In this document: one piece after another, positions 25,442 to 34,970 of the stretch | Layout of the letters: every line of letters starts with the position of its first letter | Position numbering within the stretch: position 1 is the first letter of the stretch | Notes under the pieces: generated by a model | Told to the model about the DNA's origin: nothing | Seen by the model: only the letters and a program-made list of their open reading frames with translations | Database searches by the model: none | Made by a program: the position numbers and the translations under genes | Assembly (NCBI RefSeq): GCF_030410375.1 | Contig: NZ_JAUHHE010000009.1 | Span: 91,518 to 155,517, forward strand | Length of the DNA stretch: 64,000 bases | Direction of reading: 5' to 3' | Source: Zwartia vadi | GTDB lineage: Bacteria > Pseudomonadota > Gammaproteobacteria > Burkholderiales > Burkholderiaceae_B

Positions 25442-28123
25442 TCATTCATCTGTTACATCGTCATTGACAACTGTTTTCGTGGCTTTTTTCGCAACTTTTT
25501 TAACTGCTTTTTTCACGGCCTTTTTAGCGGCTTTTTTAACTGCCGTCTTGGTCGCTGGTGTCTTTGTTGCAGTCTTAGTCGCCTTTTTAGCCGCTGTCTT
25601 TGTCGCTGTCTTTGTCGCCGTTTTAGCGGCGGTTTTTGCAGGCGATTTTGCCGGCGTCTTACGACCTGGCTTTTCAGGCCGCGCTTCAAACTCAAAGCTG
25701 ACCTTACCATCCTCGCCACGCGCCAAATACGCCTTGAATTTACGGTTCGTTCTGCTTGAGACAAATCCTTCGAGCAGATCGGTTTTGCCAGTATTGAGCA
25801 GCTTAGACATTTGATCCGGGCCGACTTCTTGCTGCAAGATCACCTTGCCGGAACGGAAATCACAATTGCGCTCTGGTCCAACGGACTTCTCGCAGATATA
25901 ACTCATGCCATGCTCAAACACACGGGCGGCACACTTTGGGCATGGACCAAGGGAAGTCTGCGCGGAAAAGTCCACCGGCTCGTTTGACTCTTCGTCGCGC
26001 TGACCAAAATCAAACTCAAGCTTTGAATCCGCATCGAGCTTCAGGATCGCTGCAAAGGGACGTCCCATTTTGCTAATAAATCCCTGCATCGGTCCGATAC
26101 GTTTGTCCGTAATAAGCATCTCGACCTCAGAAGGCTCAAAGGTGCGTCCACCTGGATGCTTACCAATGGAAAAATCGCAATTCGTACACGCGTAGCGGCG
26201 ATAGTTTTCCTTGACCACGCCGCCACATTTTGGACACGGTGTCGACAAGGTGACATAGTCCCCCGGAACCGTGTCGCGATCATATTCTTTTGCGCGCTTG
26301 ACAATGACTTGCGTCATTTGTGCGATCTCACGCATAAATGCATCGCGCTCAAGCTCGCCTTGTTCAATTTGCTGGAGCTTGTGCTCCCATTCGCCCGTCA
26401 ACTCTGGCGAAGTCAACTCCTGAACATCCAGACCTTTCAAAAGCGTCATTAACTGACGCGCCTTTGCTGTCGGGACGAGATCTCGGCCCTCGCGGCGCAG
26501 ATACGTTTCGTTGAGCAGACCTTCGATAATAGACGCTCGCGTGGCAGGTGTGCCCAAGCCGCGCGCAGCCATCGCTTGAGCAAACTCATCGTCGTCCACG
26601 AGCTTGCCTGCATGTTCCATTGCGGACAACAAAGTACCTTCGTTATAGCGTGCCGGCGGTTTGGTCACCAGCGCGATCGTATCCACCTCTTCGGTGCGCA
26701 CTTTCTCGCCCTCGACAACCGGGACGAGTGTCTCGTCCTCTTCCTGAATTTCACGTCCGTATACTGCCAACCAACCGGGTGAGACCAGGACTTTGCCCTC
26801 GGTTTTAAATTGATGCGACTGCACAGTTGTCGTGCGCGTCGTCATCCGGTATTCGGCAGAGGGGAAGAAAATCGCCAGAAACCGCTTAACGACTAAATCG
26901 TAGAGCTTGGCTTCCGCCTCGCTGAGCTCTTTTGGAATTTGCAGCGTAGGAATAATGGCAAAGTGATCGGAAACCTTTTTGTTGTCAAAGATCCGCTTGT
27001 TGGGCTTGACCCATCCGTTTTTACCAATTGTTTTAGCATGCAGAGCCAGATTTCGCGTCACACCTTCACCCGAGGCGATGCCTTCGATCGTGGCGCGTAC
27101 CGTATTGATGTAGTCTTCAGGCAAATGCTTTGAATCCGTGCGCGGATACGTCAGTGCCTTGTGACGCTCGTACAAGCTTTGCGCCAGCGAAAGCGTCGCC
27201 TTGGCGGAGAACCCGAAGCGACCGTTGGCTTCTCGCTGCAACGAAGTGAGGTCAAACAAGGCGGGGGCCGCCTCGGTCTTGGGTTTCGCAACCTCCGTGA
27301 CGACACCTGGCTGGTTGCGACACGCGGCAACCACACTCTTGGCCGCGGCTTCAAGCCAGAGCCGTGACTCGTGCTTGCTGGGATCCTCGGCGTCTTTTTT
27401 GAAGTTTGGATCAAACCAGCGACCTTCATACAATCCTGCGGCCGCGACAAAAGTCGCCCTGACTTCCCAATAGTTGCGGGGCTCGAACCGTCGGATTTTT
27501 TCCTCCCGCTCGAACACGATTGCAAGCGTAGGTGTTTGCACACGTCCAACGGGTGTTTTAAAAAAGCCACCGTCTTTACTATTAAAAGCCGTCATGGCGC
27601 GTGTGCCATTGATACCCACGAGCCAGTCGGCCTCAGCGCGCGAACGGGCCGCCGCCTCGAGCGGCTTCATCGTTGTGTCGGCTCGCAAGTTCGCGAATGC
27701 CTCTCTGATCGCATCCTGAGTCATGGACTGCAACCAGAGTCGCTGAACAGGTTTTTTCTGACCCGCGTATTGCTCGATGTAACGGAAGATCAGCTCGCCC
27801 TCGCGGCCCGCGTCACATGCATTAATCAAGGCGCTCACATCCTTGCGCTTGATCAGGCGTACCAGCATTTTCAGGCGCTCGGCTGATTTCTTATCACTCG
27901 GCCCCAATTCAAACTGAGGCGGAATCACAGGTAGATGTGTGAAGCTCCATTTACCTTTTACAGGATCGTTCGGCGCCACCAGGCTCAACAAGTGGCCAAC
28001 ACTCGAGGACAATACATATTTGTCACTTTCAAAGTAGTCGCCCTCGCGCGTAAAGCCTCCCAGGGCCCGCGAAATATCGAGGGCAACAGAAGGCTTCTCA
28101 GCAATAATTAATGTCTTAGTCAT
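25442..28123 (-). CDS. topB: DNA topoisomerase III with histone-H1-like C-terminal tail
   Basis: An 893-residue type IA topoisomerase. The N-terminal Toprim domain has IIAEKPSVA and ACDAGREGELIFR; the active-site Tyr is in LTYPRTDSKHLP. Two Cys4-type zinc-ribbon segments follow (CPKCGG...CTNC and CPKCAA). The last 75 or so residues are low complexity, made of Lys, Ala, Thr and Pro in repeats such as KTATKTATK and KKAVKKAVKK, ending in the acidic NDDVTDE. This tail resembles bacterial histone-H1-like proteins and is not needed for the catalytic fold. Confidence 0.94.
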   Translation of the reverse strand: MTKTLIIAEKPSVALDISRALGGFTREGDYFESDKYVLSSSVGHLLSLVAPNDPVKGKWSFTHLPVIPPQFELGPSDKKSAERLKMLVRLIKRKDVSALINACDAGREGELIFRYIEQYAGQKKPVQRLWLQSMTQDAIREAFANLRADTTMKPLEAAARSRAEADWLVGINGTRAMTAFNSKDGGFFKTPVGRVQTPTLAIVFEREEKIRRFEPRNYWEVRATFVAAAGLYEGRWFDPNFKKDAEDPSKHESRLWLEAAAKSVVAACRNQPGVVTEVAKPKTEAAPALFDLTSLQREANGRFGFSAKATLSLAQSLYERHKALTYPRTDSKHLPEDYINTVRATIEGIASGEGVTRNLALHAKTIGKNGWVKPNKRIFDNKKVSDHFAIIPTLQIPKELSEAEAKLYDLVVKRFLAIFFPSAEYRMTTRTTTVQSHQFKTEGKVLVSPGWLAVYGREIQEEDETLVPVVEGEKVRTEEVDTIALVTKPPARYNEGTLLSAMEHAGKLVDDDEFAQAMAARGLGTPATRASIIEGLLNETYLRREGRDLVPTAKARQLMTLLKGLDVQELTSPELTGEWEHKLQQIEQGELERDAFMREIAQMTQVIVKRAKEYDRDTVPGDYVTLSTPCPKCGGVVKENYRRYACTNCDFSIGKHPGGRTFEPSEVEMLITDKRIGPMQGFISKMGRPFAAILKLDADSKLEFDFGQRDEESNEPVDFSAQTSLGPCPKCAARVFEHGMSYICEKSVGPERNCDFRSGKVILQQEVGPDQMSKLLNTGKTDLLEGFVSSRTNRKFKAYLARGEDGKVSFEFEARPEKPGRKTPAKSPAKTAAKTATKTATKTAAKKATKTATKTPATKTAVKKAAKKAVKKAVKKVAKKATKTVVNDDVTDE

Positions 28124-28185
28124 TCTTTTCCAGATACGGCTCTTGTACTCAACGCGCGAAATTCAATCGCAAAGATGGACTCAGT

Positions 28186-29139
28186 CTAGCGCGGATCATA
28201 AAAGCGGTGATTAATGCCGTGCAAGTTAGCACGACTCAGGCCTTGTCCCCAAACGGGGATCGCTGCAGCCCAAAATCCCTTAATGTCCGTAGCAGGCAAA
28301 GGGTCAAATCCTAAAGCACCCCACGCACGCTGCAAAACACCCAGCGGATCGGTCAAGTCGAGCGCGGCGGCACCGTTTTGTTTGGATAGTTTTTGACCTG
28401 TTTCATCCGTCACAAGGGGAACGTGCAAGTACTCCACAGACACCAGACCGAGCATCTCGCCCAACATGAGCTGTCTGGCCGTGCTGCTGAGCAAATCCTC
28501 GCCACGCACCACATGGGTCACACCCTGTTGCGCATCATCGACAACAACAGCTAACTGATAGGCCCAAATTCCATCCGCGCGACGCAAAACAAAATCCCCA
28601 ACTGCCTGCGCCACGTTTTGCGTCATTGCACCCAGCCAGCGATCATTAAAGTCAACCTGACCCTCCGGCACACGCAAGCGCCAAGAAAGCGTCTGGCGCC
28701 CCTTTGGCAGTCCTGAGCGGCACGTTCCGGGATAGGGGCGCTCACCTTCCGGAAAATGGCCCTGCGTACGCAGCACTGAATCTGCAATTTCTCGTCGGGT
28801 GCACCCACACGGATAAACAAGATTTAGAGACAGAAGACGATCAAATGCTTGCTGATAGAGGTCTAATCGGCGAGATTGATAAACAACCTCTCCATCCCAG
28901 TGCATCCCTAGAGTGTCTAGCTGTTGCAAAATCACCGCATCCGCCCCCGACACGTTGCGGGGCGTATCGAGGTCTTCCATTCGCACTCGCCAGAGCCCAC
29001 CGTGCGCACGGGCATCGAGATAGCTCGCCAGAGCCGCTACGGCCGAACCCGCGTGGAGAGGGCCGCTTGGGCTCGGAGCAAAGCGTCCAATATAAGTCGG
29101 GCGGGAAGGGGGCAAATCAGTGCAGCAGACGGTCACCAT
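28186..29139 (-). CDS. gluQ: Glutamyl-Q tRNA(Asp) synthetase
   Basis: A 317-residue paralogue of the glutamyl-tRNA synthetase catalytic domain without the anticodon-binding part. It attaches glutamate to queuosine in tRNA-Asp. The HIGH-type motif is in [13 protein letters not shown], the KMSKS-type motif is KLSKQNG and the zinc-site region includes [10 protein letters not shown]. The length matches GluQRS (about 300) rather than GltX (about 470). Its start overlaps the end of smg by 23 nt. Confidence 0.93.
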   Translation of the reverse strand: MVTVCCTDLPPSRPTYIGRFAPSPSGPLHAGSAVAALASYLDARAHGGLWRVRMEDLDTPRNVSGADAVILQQLDTLGMHWDGEVVYQSRRLDLYQQAFDRLLSLNLVYPCGCTRREIADSVLRTQGHFPEGERPYPGTCRSGLPKGRQTLSWRLRVPEGQVDFNDRWLGAMTQNVAQAVGDFVLRRADGIWAYQLAVVVDDAQQGVTHVVRGEDLLSSTARQLMLGEMLGLVSVEYLHVPLVTDETGQKLSKQNGAAALDLTDPLGVLQRAWGALGFDPLPATDIKGFWAAAIPVWGQGLSRANLHGINHRFYDPR

Positions 29140-29575
29140 CGTCGCGCAACAACTCTTCGAGAATCAAATGATCGACCTCTGACTCCTGACTCCACAGCAC
29201 CATCAACGCGATGATTTTGATCTTTTGAAGAGACACTGGGCCATCCGTCGCAGCCATGGCGCGATCAATCACGATTTCACGCAGCGCTGGGGACAAGGCT
29301 TCGGTCGCCTCCAGAAAAGTGATAAAGCCGATGGCCTGAGCACCAAGATGTTGTTGCTCGTTTTCAGCATACACACGAAAACCATTGCCGGGTGTATGTG
29401 CAAGATCGACACATTGCTCGGTCGTTTCAGCCAAACCGACCAGCCAACCCAAGGCCTCGTCAATATCAGTGTGCTCGAAGCCTGCGGCGGCGAGTCGTTT
29501 GGCCAGCACGTCGGCAGACGGACAGGCCTCTGGGGTGTAGTAGTTCTCAAACAGGTAAACCAGGATATCGAACAT
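29117..29575 (-). CDS. smg: Smg/DUF494 family protein
   Basis: A 152-residue protein of the Smg (DUF494) family, starting [13 protein letters not shown], the conserved family opening. Smg often lies between dprA and topoisomerase genes; here topB follows after gluQ, but dprA is not upstream. The molecular function is not established. It overlaps the gluQ start by 23 nt, so the two are probably translated together. Confidence 0.88.
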   Translation of the reverse strand: MFDILVYLFENYYTPEACPSADVLAKRLAAAGFEHTDIDEALGWLVGLAETTEQCVDLAHTPGNGFRVYAENEQQHLGAQAIGFITFLEATEALSPALREIVIDRAMAATDGPVSLQKIKIIALMVLWSQESEVDHLILEELLRDDGDRLLH

Positions 29576-29588
29576 GGCAGCTACGGCT

Positions 29589-29618
29589 CCTGTTTTAACA
29601 GGGGTCTTGCAGACCCCT
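29589..29618. repeat. Two overlapping inverted repeats upstream of smg
   Basis: AGGGGTC-TTGCA-GACCCCT (29600-29618) is a perfect 7-bp hairpin. CCTGTT-TT-AACAGG (29589-29602) is a second one that overlaps it. They lie between the end of the TRAP gene and the start of smg. No T-run follows, so they may be a factor site or a weak terminator. Confidence 0.45.
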
Positions 29619-29685
29619 CATGTGAAATAACTTTACCCTTAAAAATAGAAAACGACAAACGCTATCTGAAATGTCCTTAAAACTA

Positions 29686-31710
29686 TCAAACCGGAGCAGT
29701 TGCTTGCGGTGTGTTCCGTCTAAGAAACTGCGCAAGTGCTGCAGGTAATGCCACGGCTAGGCCTACCATCCCGCTCTGCCAGCCAGGTGCGATAAACAAT
29801 AAAGCCGCTGCGGCAAAGGTCCATCGCTCCCAGGCCTTCATATGCGTTAAAAAGTATCCAGAAAATGATGCTGACAACAATACCAAGCCAACGATGGCAC
29901 CGCTTAAGGTGATGAAAAACTCCTCCCACGTGAAGCCTTTAAGAACCAACAATAAGGAAGGCGAAAAGATAAAAACAAATGGTACCAGTAGCTTGCTGAT
30001 CCCCAGCATAAAGGCCGTATTGCCAGTTTTAAACGGATCACTGCCTGCCATCCCTGCCGCCGCATAAGCTGCTAGCGCCACGGGGGGTGTGAGATCTGCC
30101 AAAATGCCAAAATAAAATACAAACATATGCGCAGCAAGCGGTTGAACGCCAAGCTGCACAAGTGTTGGTGCAGCCACCGCAACCATGATGATGTAATTGG
30201 CCGTCGTCGGAATGCCGCAGCCCATCAAAATACACACCAAACCAGTAATCGCGAGCGCAGCAATAAGCGTCAGAGCCTGCATATTCACCAGAAAATCAGG
30301 CAATACTGCCGCCGCAGCACCCGCAATAGCTTGCGAGGCAGCAATCACGATGAAGGAAACTTTAAAACCTACGCCCGTCAAGGTCACGACACCGATCACG
30401 ATACCCACTGTTCCTGCGGCGGCGCCCACGGCAAGCGCATACTTGGCACCCGTCTCAAAGGCATCGTACAAATCCCTCCAACGCAAACGCTGAACAGGAT
30501 TAAGCAGGCCCACCACGATACATGCCGTAATTCCGGCGAATGCGGCCAAGTAAGGTGTTCGGCCACTGACCAGCACACCGATCAAAATCACTAGCGGAAT
30601 CAAGGTTGGCCAGCGCTTGCGAAACGACTCTTTTAACTTGGGCATTTCCTCTTCGGTGAGTCCGCGTAAATTTTGCCGCTTAGCCTCAAAGTGCACTTGC
30701 ATGAACATGCCAAAGAAATACAGAAAGGCCGGGAACGTTGCCGCCAACGCGATATCGCGATACGGGATATTTAAAAACTCAATCATCAAAAATGCCGCAG
30801 CACCCATAATCGGTGGCGTGATCTGTCCGCCCGTACTCGAAGCCGCTTCAACACCCGCGGCAAAGTGACGCGGATAGCCCACCCGAATCATCGCGGGTAT
30901 GGTCAATGAACCCACTGTGACGGCATTTGCAATCGACGAACCCGACAGCATGCCAAACATTGCCGAACCAAAGACCGAGACCTTAGCCGGTCCACCTGCA
31001 TAACGCCCCGCAATCGCCGAGGCCACGTCCAAAAATAGTTGACCCAAACCAATCCGCGTGGCCAACACACCGAACAAAACAAAATGAAAAACATAGGTCG
31101 CTACCACACCAATCGCAACGCCATACACGCCCTGGCTGGTGAGATAGAGATGATTGACAATTTGTGACCAGCTGTTGCCGGCATGCTTGAGCAAGCCAGG
31201 AAACTCCTGGCCGAACATTGCATAAATCATAAAAATGATCGCGATGATGGGAAGAGGCCATCCCATCGCGCGTCGCGTGCCTTCGAGCAGACCCACCAAC
31301 AAAATCGTGCCCATCAACACATCTATCTTGTCGGGATTGCCGACTTTAAAAGCCAGCTCTTCAAAAATGTACGGGATATATAAAACGGTCAACGCCAAAG
31401 CAAGAGCGATGAACCAGTCATACAAAGGAATACCGCCCGGTGCATACCAGGTTGACTTTGGCTCACGCTGGTATGAGCGTTTACTAAAGCCAAATACCAA
31501 AAAAATCAGGCTCAATACAAACGCAAGGTGAACACCTCTGTGCGTAGACTCTCGCAATAAACCAAAGCCTGCCGTGTAATAGTGAAAGATCGATAAAGAA
31601 ACCAATAGGATTGAAACAATCCATGTCGCGCCGGCAGCCAAGGGACGGAAACGTATTTCCGGATCATATTTTTCTGTGAGCGCCTGGGCTTTCACTTCAT
31701 CGATTTGCAT
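29686..31710 (-). CDS. TRAP transporter, fused small and large permease (4TM/12TM)
   Basis: A 674-residue inner-membrane protein of the fused TRAP type that works with TAXI binding proteins. The N-terminal DctQ-like region has about four helices. The DctM-like part has conserved GMLSGSSIANAVTVGSLTIP and GGQITPPIMGAAAF blocks and the ILMGCGIPTTANY segment. It imports an organic-acid-like solute using an ion gradient. The partner TAXI protein is encoded 132 bp upstream. The substrate cannot be read from the sequence. Confidence 0.92.
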   Translation of the reverse strand: MQIDEVKAQALTEKYDPEIRFRPLAAGATWIVSILLVSLSIFHYYTAGFGLLRESTHRGVHLAFVLSLIFLVFGFSKRSYQREPKSTWYAPGGIPLYDWFIALALALTVLYIPYIFEELAFKVGNPDKIDVLMGTILLVGLLEGTRRAMGWPLPIIAIIFMIYAMFGQEFPGLLKHAGNSWSQIVNHLYLTSQGVYGVAIGVVATYVFHFVLFGVLATRIGLGQLFLDVASAIAGRYAGGPAKVSVFGSAMFGMLSGSSIANAVTVGSLTIPAMIRVGYPRHFAAGVEAASSTGGQITPPIMGAAAFLMIEFLNIPYRDIALAATFPAFLYFFGMFMQVHFEAKRQNLRGLTEEEMPKLKESFRKRWPTLIPLVILIGVLVSGRTPYLAAFAGITACIVVGLLNPVQRLRWRDLYDAFETGAKYALAVGAAAGTVGIVIGVVTLTGVGFKVSFIVIAASQAIAGAAAAVLPDFLVNMQALTLIAALAITGLVCILMGCGIPTTANYIIMVAVAAPTLVQLGVQPLAAHMFVFYFGILADLTPPVALAAYAAAGMAGSDPFKTGNTAFMLGISKLLVPFVFIFSPSLLLVLKGFTWEEFFITLSGAIVGLVLLSASFSGYFLTHMKAWERWTFAAAALLFIAPGWQSGMVGLAVALPAALAQFLRRNTPQATAPV

Positions 31711-31842
31711 AACAGACTCTTCATTGATAAGCGATCATGTCGATCAAAAACAAAGGCGGTGTATCGCTCTCGCGCCCACCGCCCTCAATACTCATTTCTG
31801 ACCCTCGGCATCCTGAGCGTCGGACTCATGATGCCTTGGCCT

Positions 31843-32805
31843 TTACTTCAACAAGCCTTTTTCCTTGTAGAACTTTTCCGCACCAGGATGGAAGGGGATG
31901 CCCGCACCCACGACTGCATTGGAAAGCGTGATGAGTTTGCCTTTGGAATGACCCGCTGCCAGAGCTTTTTGAGCGGCATCTGAGTACACTGCCTTAACGA
32001 TTTCGTATACGACCGACTCGGGTTGCTTCGAAGAAGTGACCCACTGCGCATTCACTGCAATCGTTTTAACCTCGCCAACACCCTGATAGGTACCGGCAGG
32101 TATCACATCAGGTGTAAAAAAGCGCTGGCTCTCACGCAACTTGTCGATCTCAGGTCCGGCAATCGACACCAGCTCCACACCCGCACCACTTGAAACCAGC
32201 TCAGCCACTGCGGCAACGGGTGCGCCCGCCACGATAAAGAACGCATCCAAACCACCGTCCTTCATTTTTTCGCCAGCCTGGTTGGGCTTCATGTATTCGG
32301 CTTTAACGTCTTTGTCCGTCATACCAAAGGCACCCATGATCAAACGAACGTCCACCAAGGTACCTGAACCAGGCTCGTCCATCGAAACGCGCTTGCCGCG
32401 CAAGTCAGCCACGGACTTGATGCCAGAGCCTTTACGCACAACCAAATGAATACTTTCGGGGTAGAGCGTGGCGATCAATCTCAGATCGCTGGCTTTGGGT
32501 TTGCCAGCAAAAGTGCCTGTGCCGCTGTAGGCCCAGTAGGCAACGTCCGACTGACTAAATCCGGACTCAAGCGAGCCGCCCATAATGCCGTTCACGTTTG
32601 CCACGGAACCGTTGCTGGCAACGGCCGAAGCAATCAGCTTGCCGGGCTGCGTCACGAGATTGGCGATCATCCCGCCCACTGGGTAGTACGTACCCGCAGT
32701 GCCACCCGTGCCAATACGGAAAAATTGCTGAGCCTGCGCAGGCGCCGCAACCGCCGCGACAAGTGCGGCAGCGCCCAAAACTTTAGCTAAAGATTTTAAA
32801 AACAT
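31843..32805 (-). CDS. TAXI-family TRAP solute-binding protein
   Basis: A 320-residue periplasmic binding protein. The signal peptide ends near AQAQ (about residue 26), and the mature protein begins FFRIGTGGTAGTYYPVGG, the TAXI signature. It delivers solute to the fused permease encoded immediately downstream. Known or proposed TAXI ligands include glutamate and other carboxylates, but none can be assigned here. No regulator lies beside the pair. Confidence 0.92.
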   Translation of the reverse strand: MFLKSLAKVLGAAALVAAVAAPAQAQQFFRIGTGGTAGTYYPVGGMIANLVTQPGKLIASAVASNGSVANVNGIMGGSLESGFSQSDVAYWAYSGTGTFAGKPKASDLRLIATLYPESIHLVVRKGSGIKSVADLRGKRVSMDEPGSGTLVDVRLIMGAFGMTDKDVKAEYMKPNQAGEKMKDGGLDAFFIVAGAPVAAVAELVSSGAGVELVSIAGPEIDKLRESQRFFTPDVIPAGTYQGVGEVKTIAVNAQWVTSSKQPESVVYEIVKAVYSDAAQKALAAGHSKGKLITLSNAVVGAGIPFHPGAEKFYKEKGLLK

Positions 32806-32925
32806 AACGTAACTCCCAGATTGAGTAATCGGACGACTAAGACGAATCAGACGAGAACCTCGTCATTTTAGCTGGTACTTTTGCTTATAAATTGTAAATT
32901 TCTGCAACAAACTCTACTTCCTCGC

Positions 32926-34950
32926 TTAGTCTGTACTAAGCGCAATCAAAACAGCTCCCTCAACAACCTGTTCTCCCACATCATAAAACACCTCCTCGAT
33001 CACACCATCCGTCGAGGCAAATACGGCGTGCTCCATTTTCATCGCCTCCATGACCAACAGCGCGTCACCTCGTTTAACAGACTGACCCGCCCTGACATGC
33101 ACAACGATAATTTTGCCTGGCATCGGCGCAGTCAGCCCCCCAGACAAACCGGCCTCAGCTTGGGTTGCTTGCTTCAAAGGGTCTTGTATACAGACGGCCG
33201 AATGCCTGCCATCGATAAAAACATCAAATCGGGTCTCATGCCTGTGAACCGTCGCTTGTCGCCGCATGCCTCCCCAAACGAGCTCAATCACGCTCACACC
33301 TTGGGACACATATCGTGCTGACCAGTCCCATTCTGTTGAGTAGCCATCGAGCTCCAGACTGTGGCACTGATCACTTCGGCTCAGGCACACCCGCCTGACT
33401 GTCTCGCCATCCAACCAAACAAACTCTCGTCGAAAACCGCCATTCAACCTCCACCCGTCAAGAATAGACCACGGATCCTTTACACCTTGAGCAAGTAAGC
33501 TACCCGAGCCCGCTTGACTCGCTTCCTCGAATAACAACGCAGCAACCGCGCAAGCCAAAACCTCCTCAGAAACAGGTTGAGGCTCAGGCAATAAGCTGTC
33601 TCGACGGCGTTCGATCAGACCGGTATCCAAATCGGCTTGTACGAAAGCTTCATCGCCCATCAGTCTCGACAAAAAATCTACATTGGTATGGACGCCTACG
33701 ATCTGGGTTTGCGCAAGCGCGCGCTGCATCCGTTGAAGTGCTTGATCACGTGTCGCCCCCCAGACGATCAGCTTCGCAATCATCGGATCGTAATAAGGAG
33801 AAATATCATCCCCGCAGCGAACACCTGCATCCACACGAACATCACCATGCGTAAACGCAACATGCTCAGGTAACTGAACATGTGTCAGGCAGCCAATCGA
33901 CGGTAAAAACCCCTTCTCCGTGTTTTCCGCATAAATCCTCGCCTCGATCGCATGACCCATGAGCGTTAACTGTTCCTGCGTCAGCGGCAGCGGCTCACCT
34001 GCGGCAATACGCAACTGCCACTCCACCAGGTCAAGTCCCGTCACCATCTCCGTGACTGGATGCTCAACCTGTAGACGCGTATTCATCTCCATAAAGTAGA
34101 ACTGTCCACTCGGATCGACAATGAACTCGACTGTCCCCGCACCGACATACTTCACCGCCTTGGCCGCTGCCACAGCCGCATCACCCATGGCACGCCGCAT
34201 TGTCGGAGACATATTGGGCGCAGGTGCCTCCTCAATCACTTTCTGATGTCGACGCTGAATGGAACAGTCTCTTTCAAACAGGTATATACAGTGTCCGTAT
34301 TGATCCGCGAAAATCTGAATCTCTATATGACGCGGCTTTTGCAAGTAGCGCTCGAGTAACACTCGCTCATCTCCGAAACTCGCCAGCGACTCCCGTTGAC
34401 ACGAGACAAGCGCAGCCTCGAAGTCCTGACTCGTCTCGACTACGCGCATACCTTTACCACCCCCCCCGGCGCTCGCCTTGATCAAGACTGGATATCCCAT
34501 TTCATCAGCTTGTGCGCGTAAAAATGCAGTCGACTGATTTTCTCCGTGATAGCCAGGAACAAGCGGCACGCCCGCCTGAGCCATCAAGCTTTTAGCGGCC
34601 GACTTGCTTCCCATGGCCTCAATCGCTCCGACCGGAGGCCCGACAAAGGTGATGCCCGCCTGCGCACAGGCTGCGGCAAACTCTGCATTCTCTGATAGAA
34701 AGCCATACCCTGGATGAATGGCTTGAACGCCATGCTCGCGGGCCACTTTCAAGATCACGTCACTTTTCAAATAACTTTCGCTTGCCGGAGCGCCGCCTAT
34801 ACGAACCGCGACATCACAACTCGCCACATGCTTTGCTTGCGTGTCTGCATCTGAATACACCGCGACGGTCTTCAAGCCCATCTTGCGTGCTGTTGCTGCA
34901 ACTCTGCAGGCTATTTCGCCTCGGTTGGCGATCAAAATTGTTTTAAACAC
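32926..34950 (-). CDS. mccA: Methylcrotonyl-CoA carboxylase, biotin-carrying alpha subunit
   Basis: A 674-residue acyl-CoA carboxylase subunit. The biotin carboxylase domain (about 1-450) begins FKTILIANRGEIACR and has the ATP-grasp loop SAGGGGKGMR. The biotinyl domain at the end carries EAMKMEH with the biotinylated Lys. Size and arrangement fit 3-methylcrotonyl-CoA carboxylase in leucine breakdown. A related acyl-CoA carboxylase is possible, but the MerR/LiuR-type regulator nearby supports MCC. Start is GTG with AGGGA 7 nt upstream. mccB is 20 bp upstream. Confidence 0.88.
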   Translation of the reverse strand: MFKTILIANRGEIACRVAATARKMGLKTVAVYSDADTQAKHVASCDVAVRIGGAPASESYLKSDVILKVAREHGVQAIHPGYGFLSENAEFAAACAQAGITFVGPPVGAIEAMGSKSAAKSLMAQAGVPLVPGYHGENQSTAFLRAQADEMGYPVLIKASAGGGGKGMRVVETSQDFEAALVSCQRESLASFGDERVLLERYLQKPRHIEIQIFADQYGHCIYLFERDCSIQRRHQKVIEEAPAPNMSPTMRRAMGDAAVAAAKAVKYVGAGTVEFIVDPSGQFYFMEMNTRLQVEHPVTEMVTGLDLVEWQLRIAAGEPLPLTQEQLTLMGHAIEARIYAENTEKGFLPSIGCLTHVQLPEHVAFTHGDVRVDAGVRCGDDISPYYDPMIAKLIVWGATRDQALQRMQRALAQTQIVGVHTNVDFLSRLMGDEAFVQADLDTGLIERRRDSLLPEPQPVSEEVLACAVAALLFEEASQAGSGSLLAQGVKDPWSILDGWRLNGGFRREFVWLDGETVRRVCLSRSDQCHSLELDGYSTEWDWSARYVSQGVSVIELVWGGMRRQATVHRHETRFDVFIDGRHSAVCIQDPLKQATQAEAGLSGGLTAPMPGKIIVVHVRAGQSVKRGDALLVMEAMKMEHAVFASTDGVIEEVFYDVGEQVVEGAVLIALSTD

Positions 34951-34970
34951 GTTTATTCCCTTTGTTTGCT

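Noticed and set aside
25450..25690. Tandem DNA repeat or CRISPR-like array
   Set aside because: The repetition is imperfect, codon-based (Lys/Ala/Thr) and inside topB; there are no spacers.
25419..25814. Plus-strand open frame rich in Phe, Ala and Val opposite the topB tail
   Set aside because: It is the antisense of the Lys/Ala/Thr repeats; the membrane-protein look is an artefact of that.
30127..30594. Open frames antisense to the TRAP permease
   Set aside because: Composition follows the permease codons on the other strand and no start signal is present.
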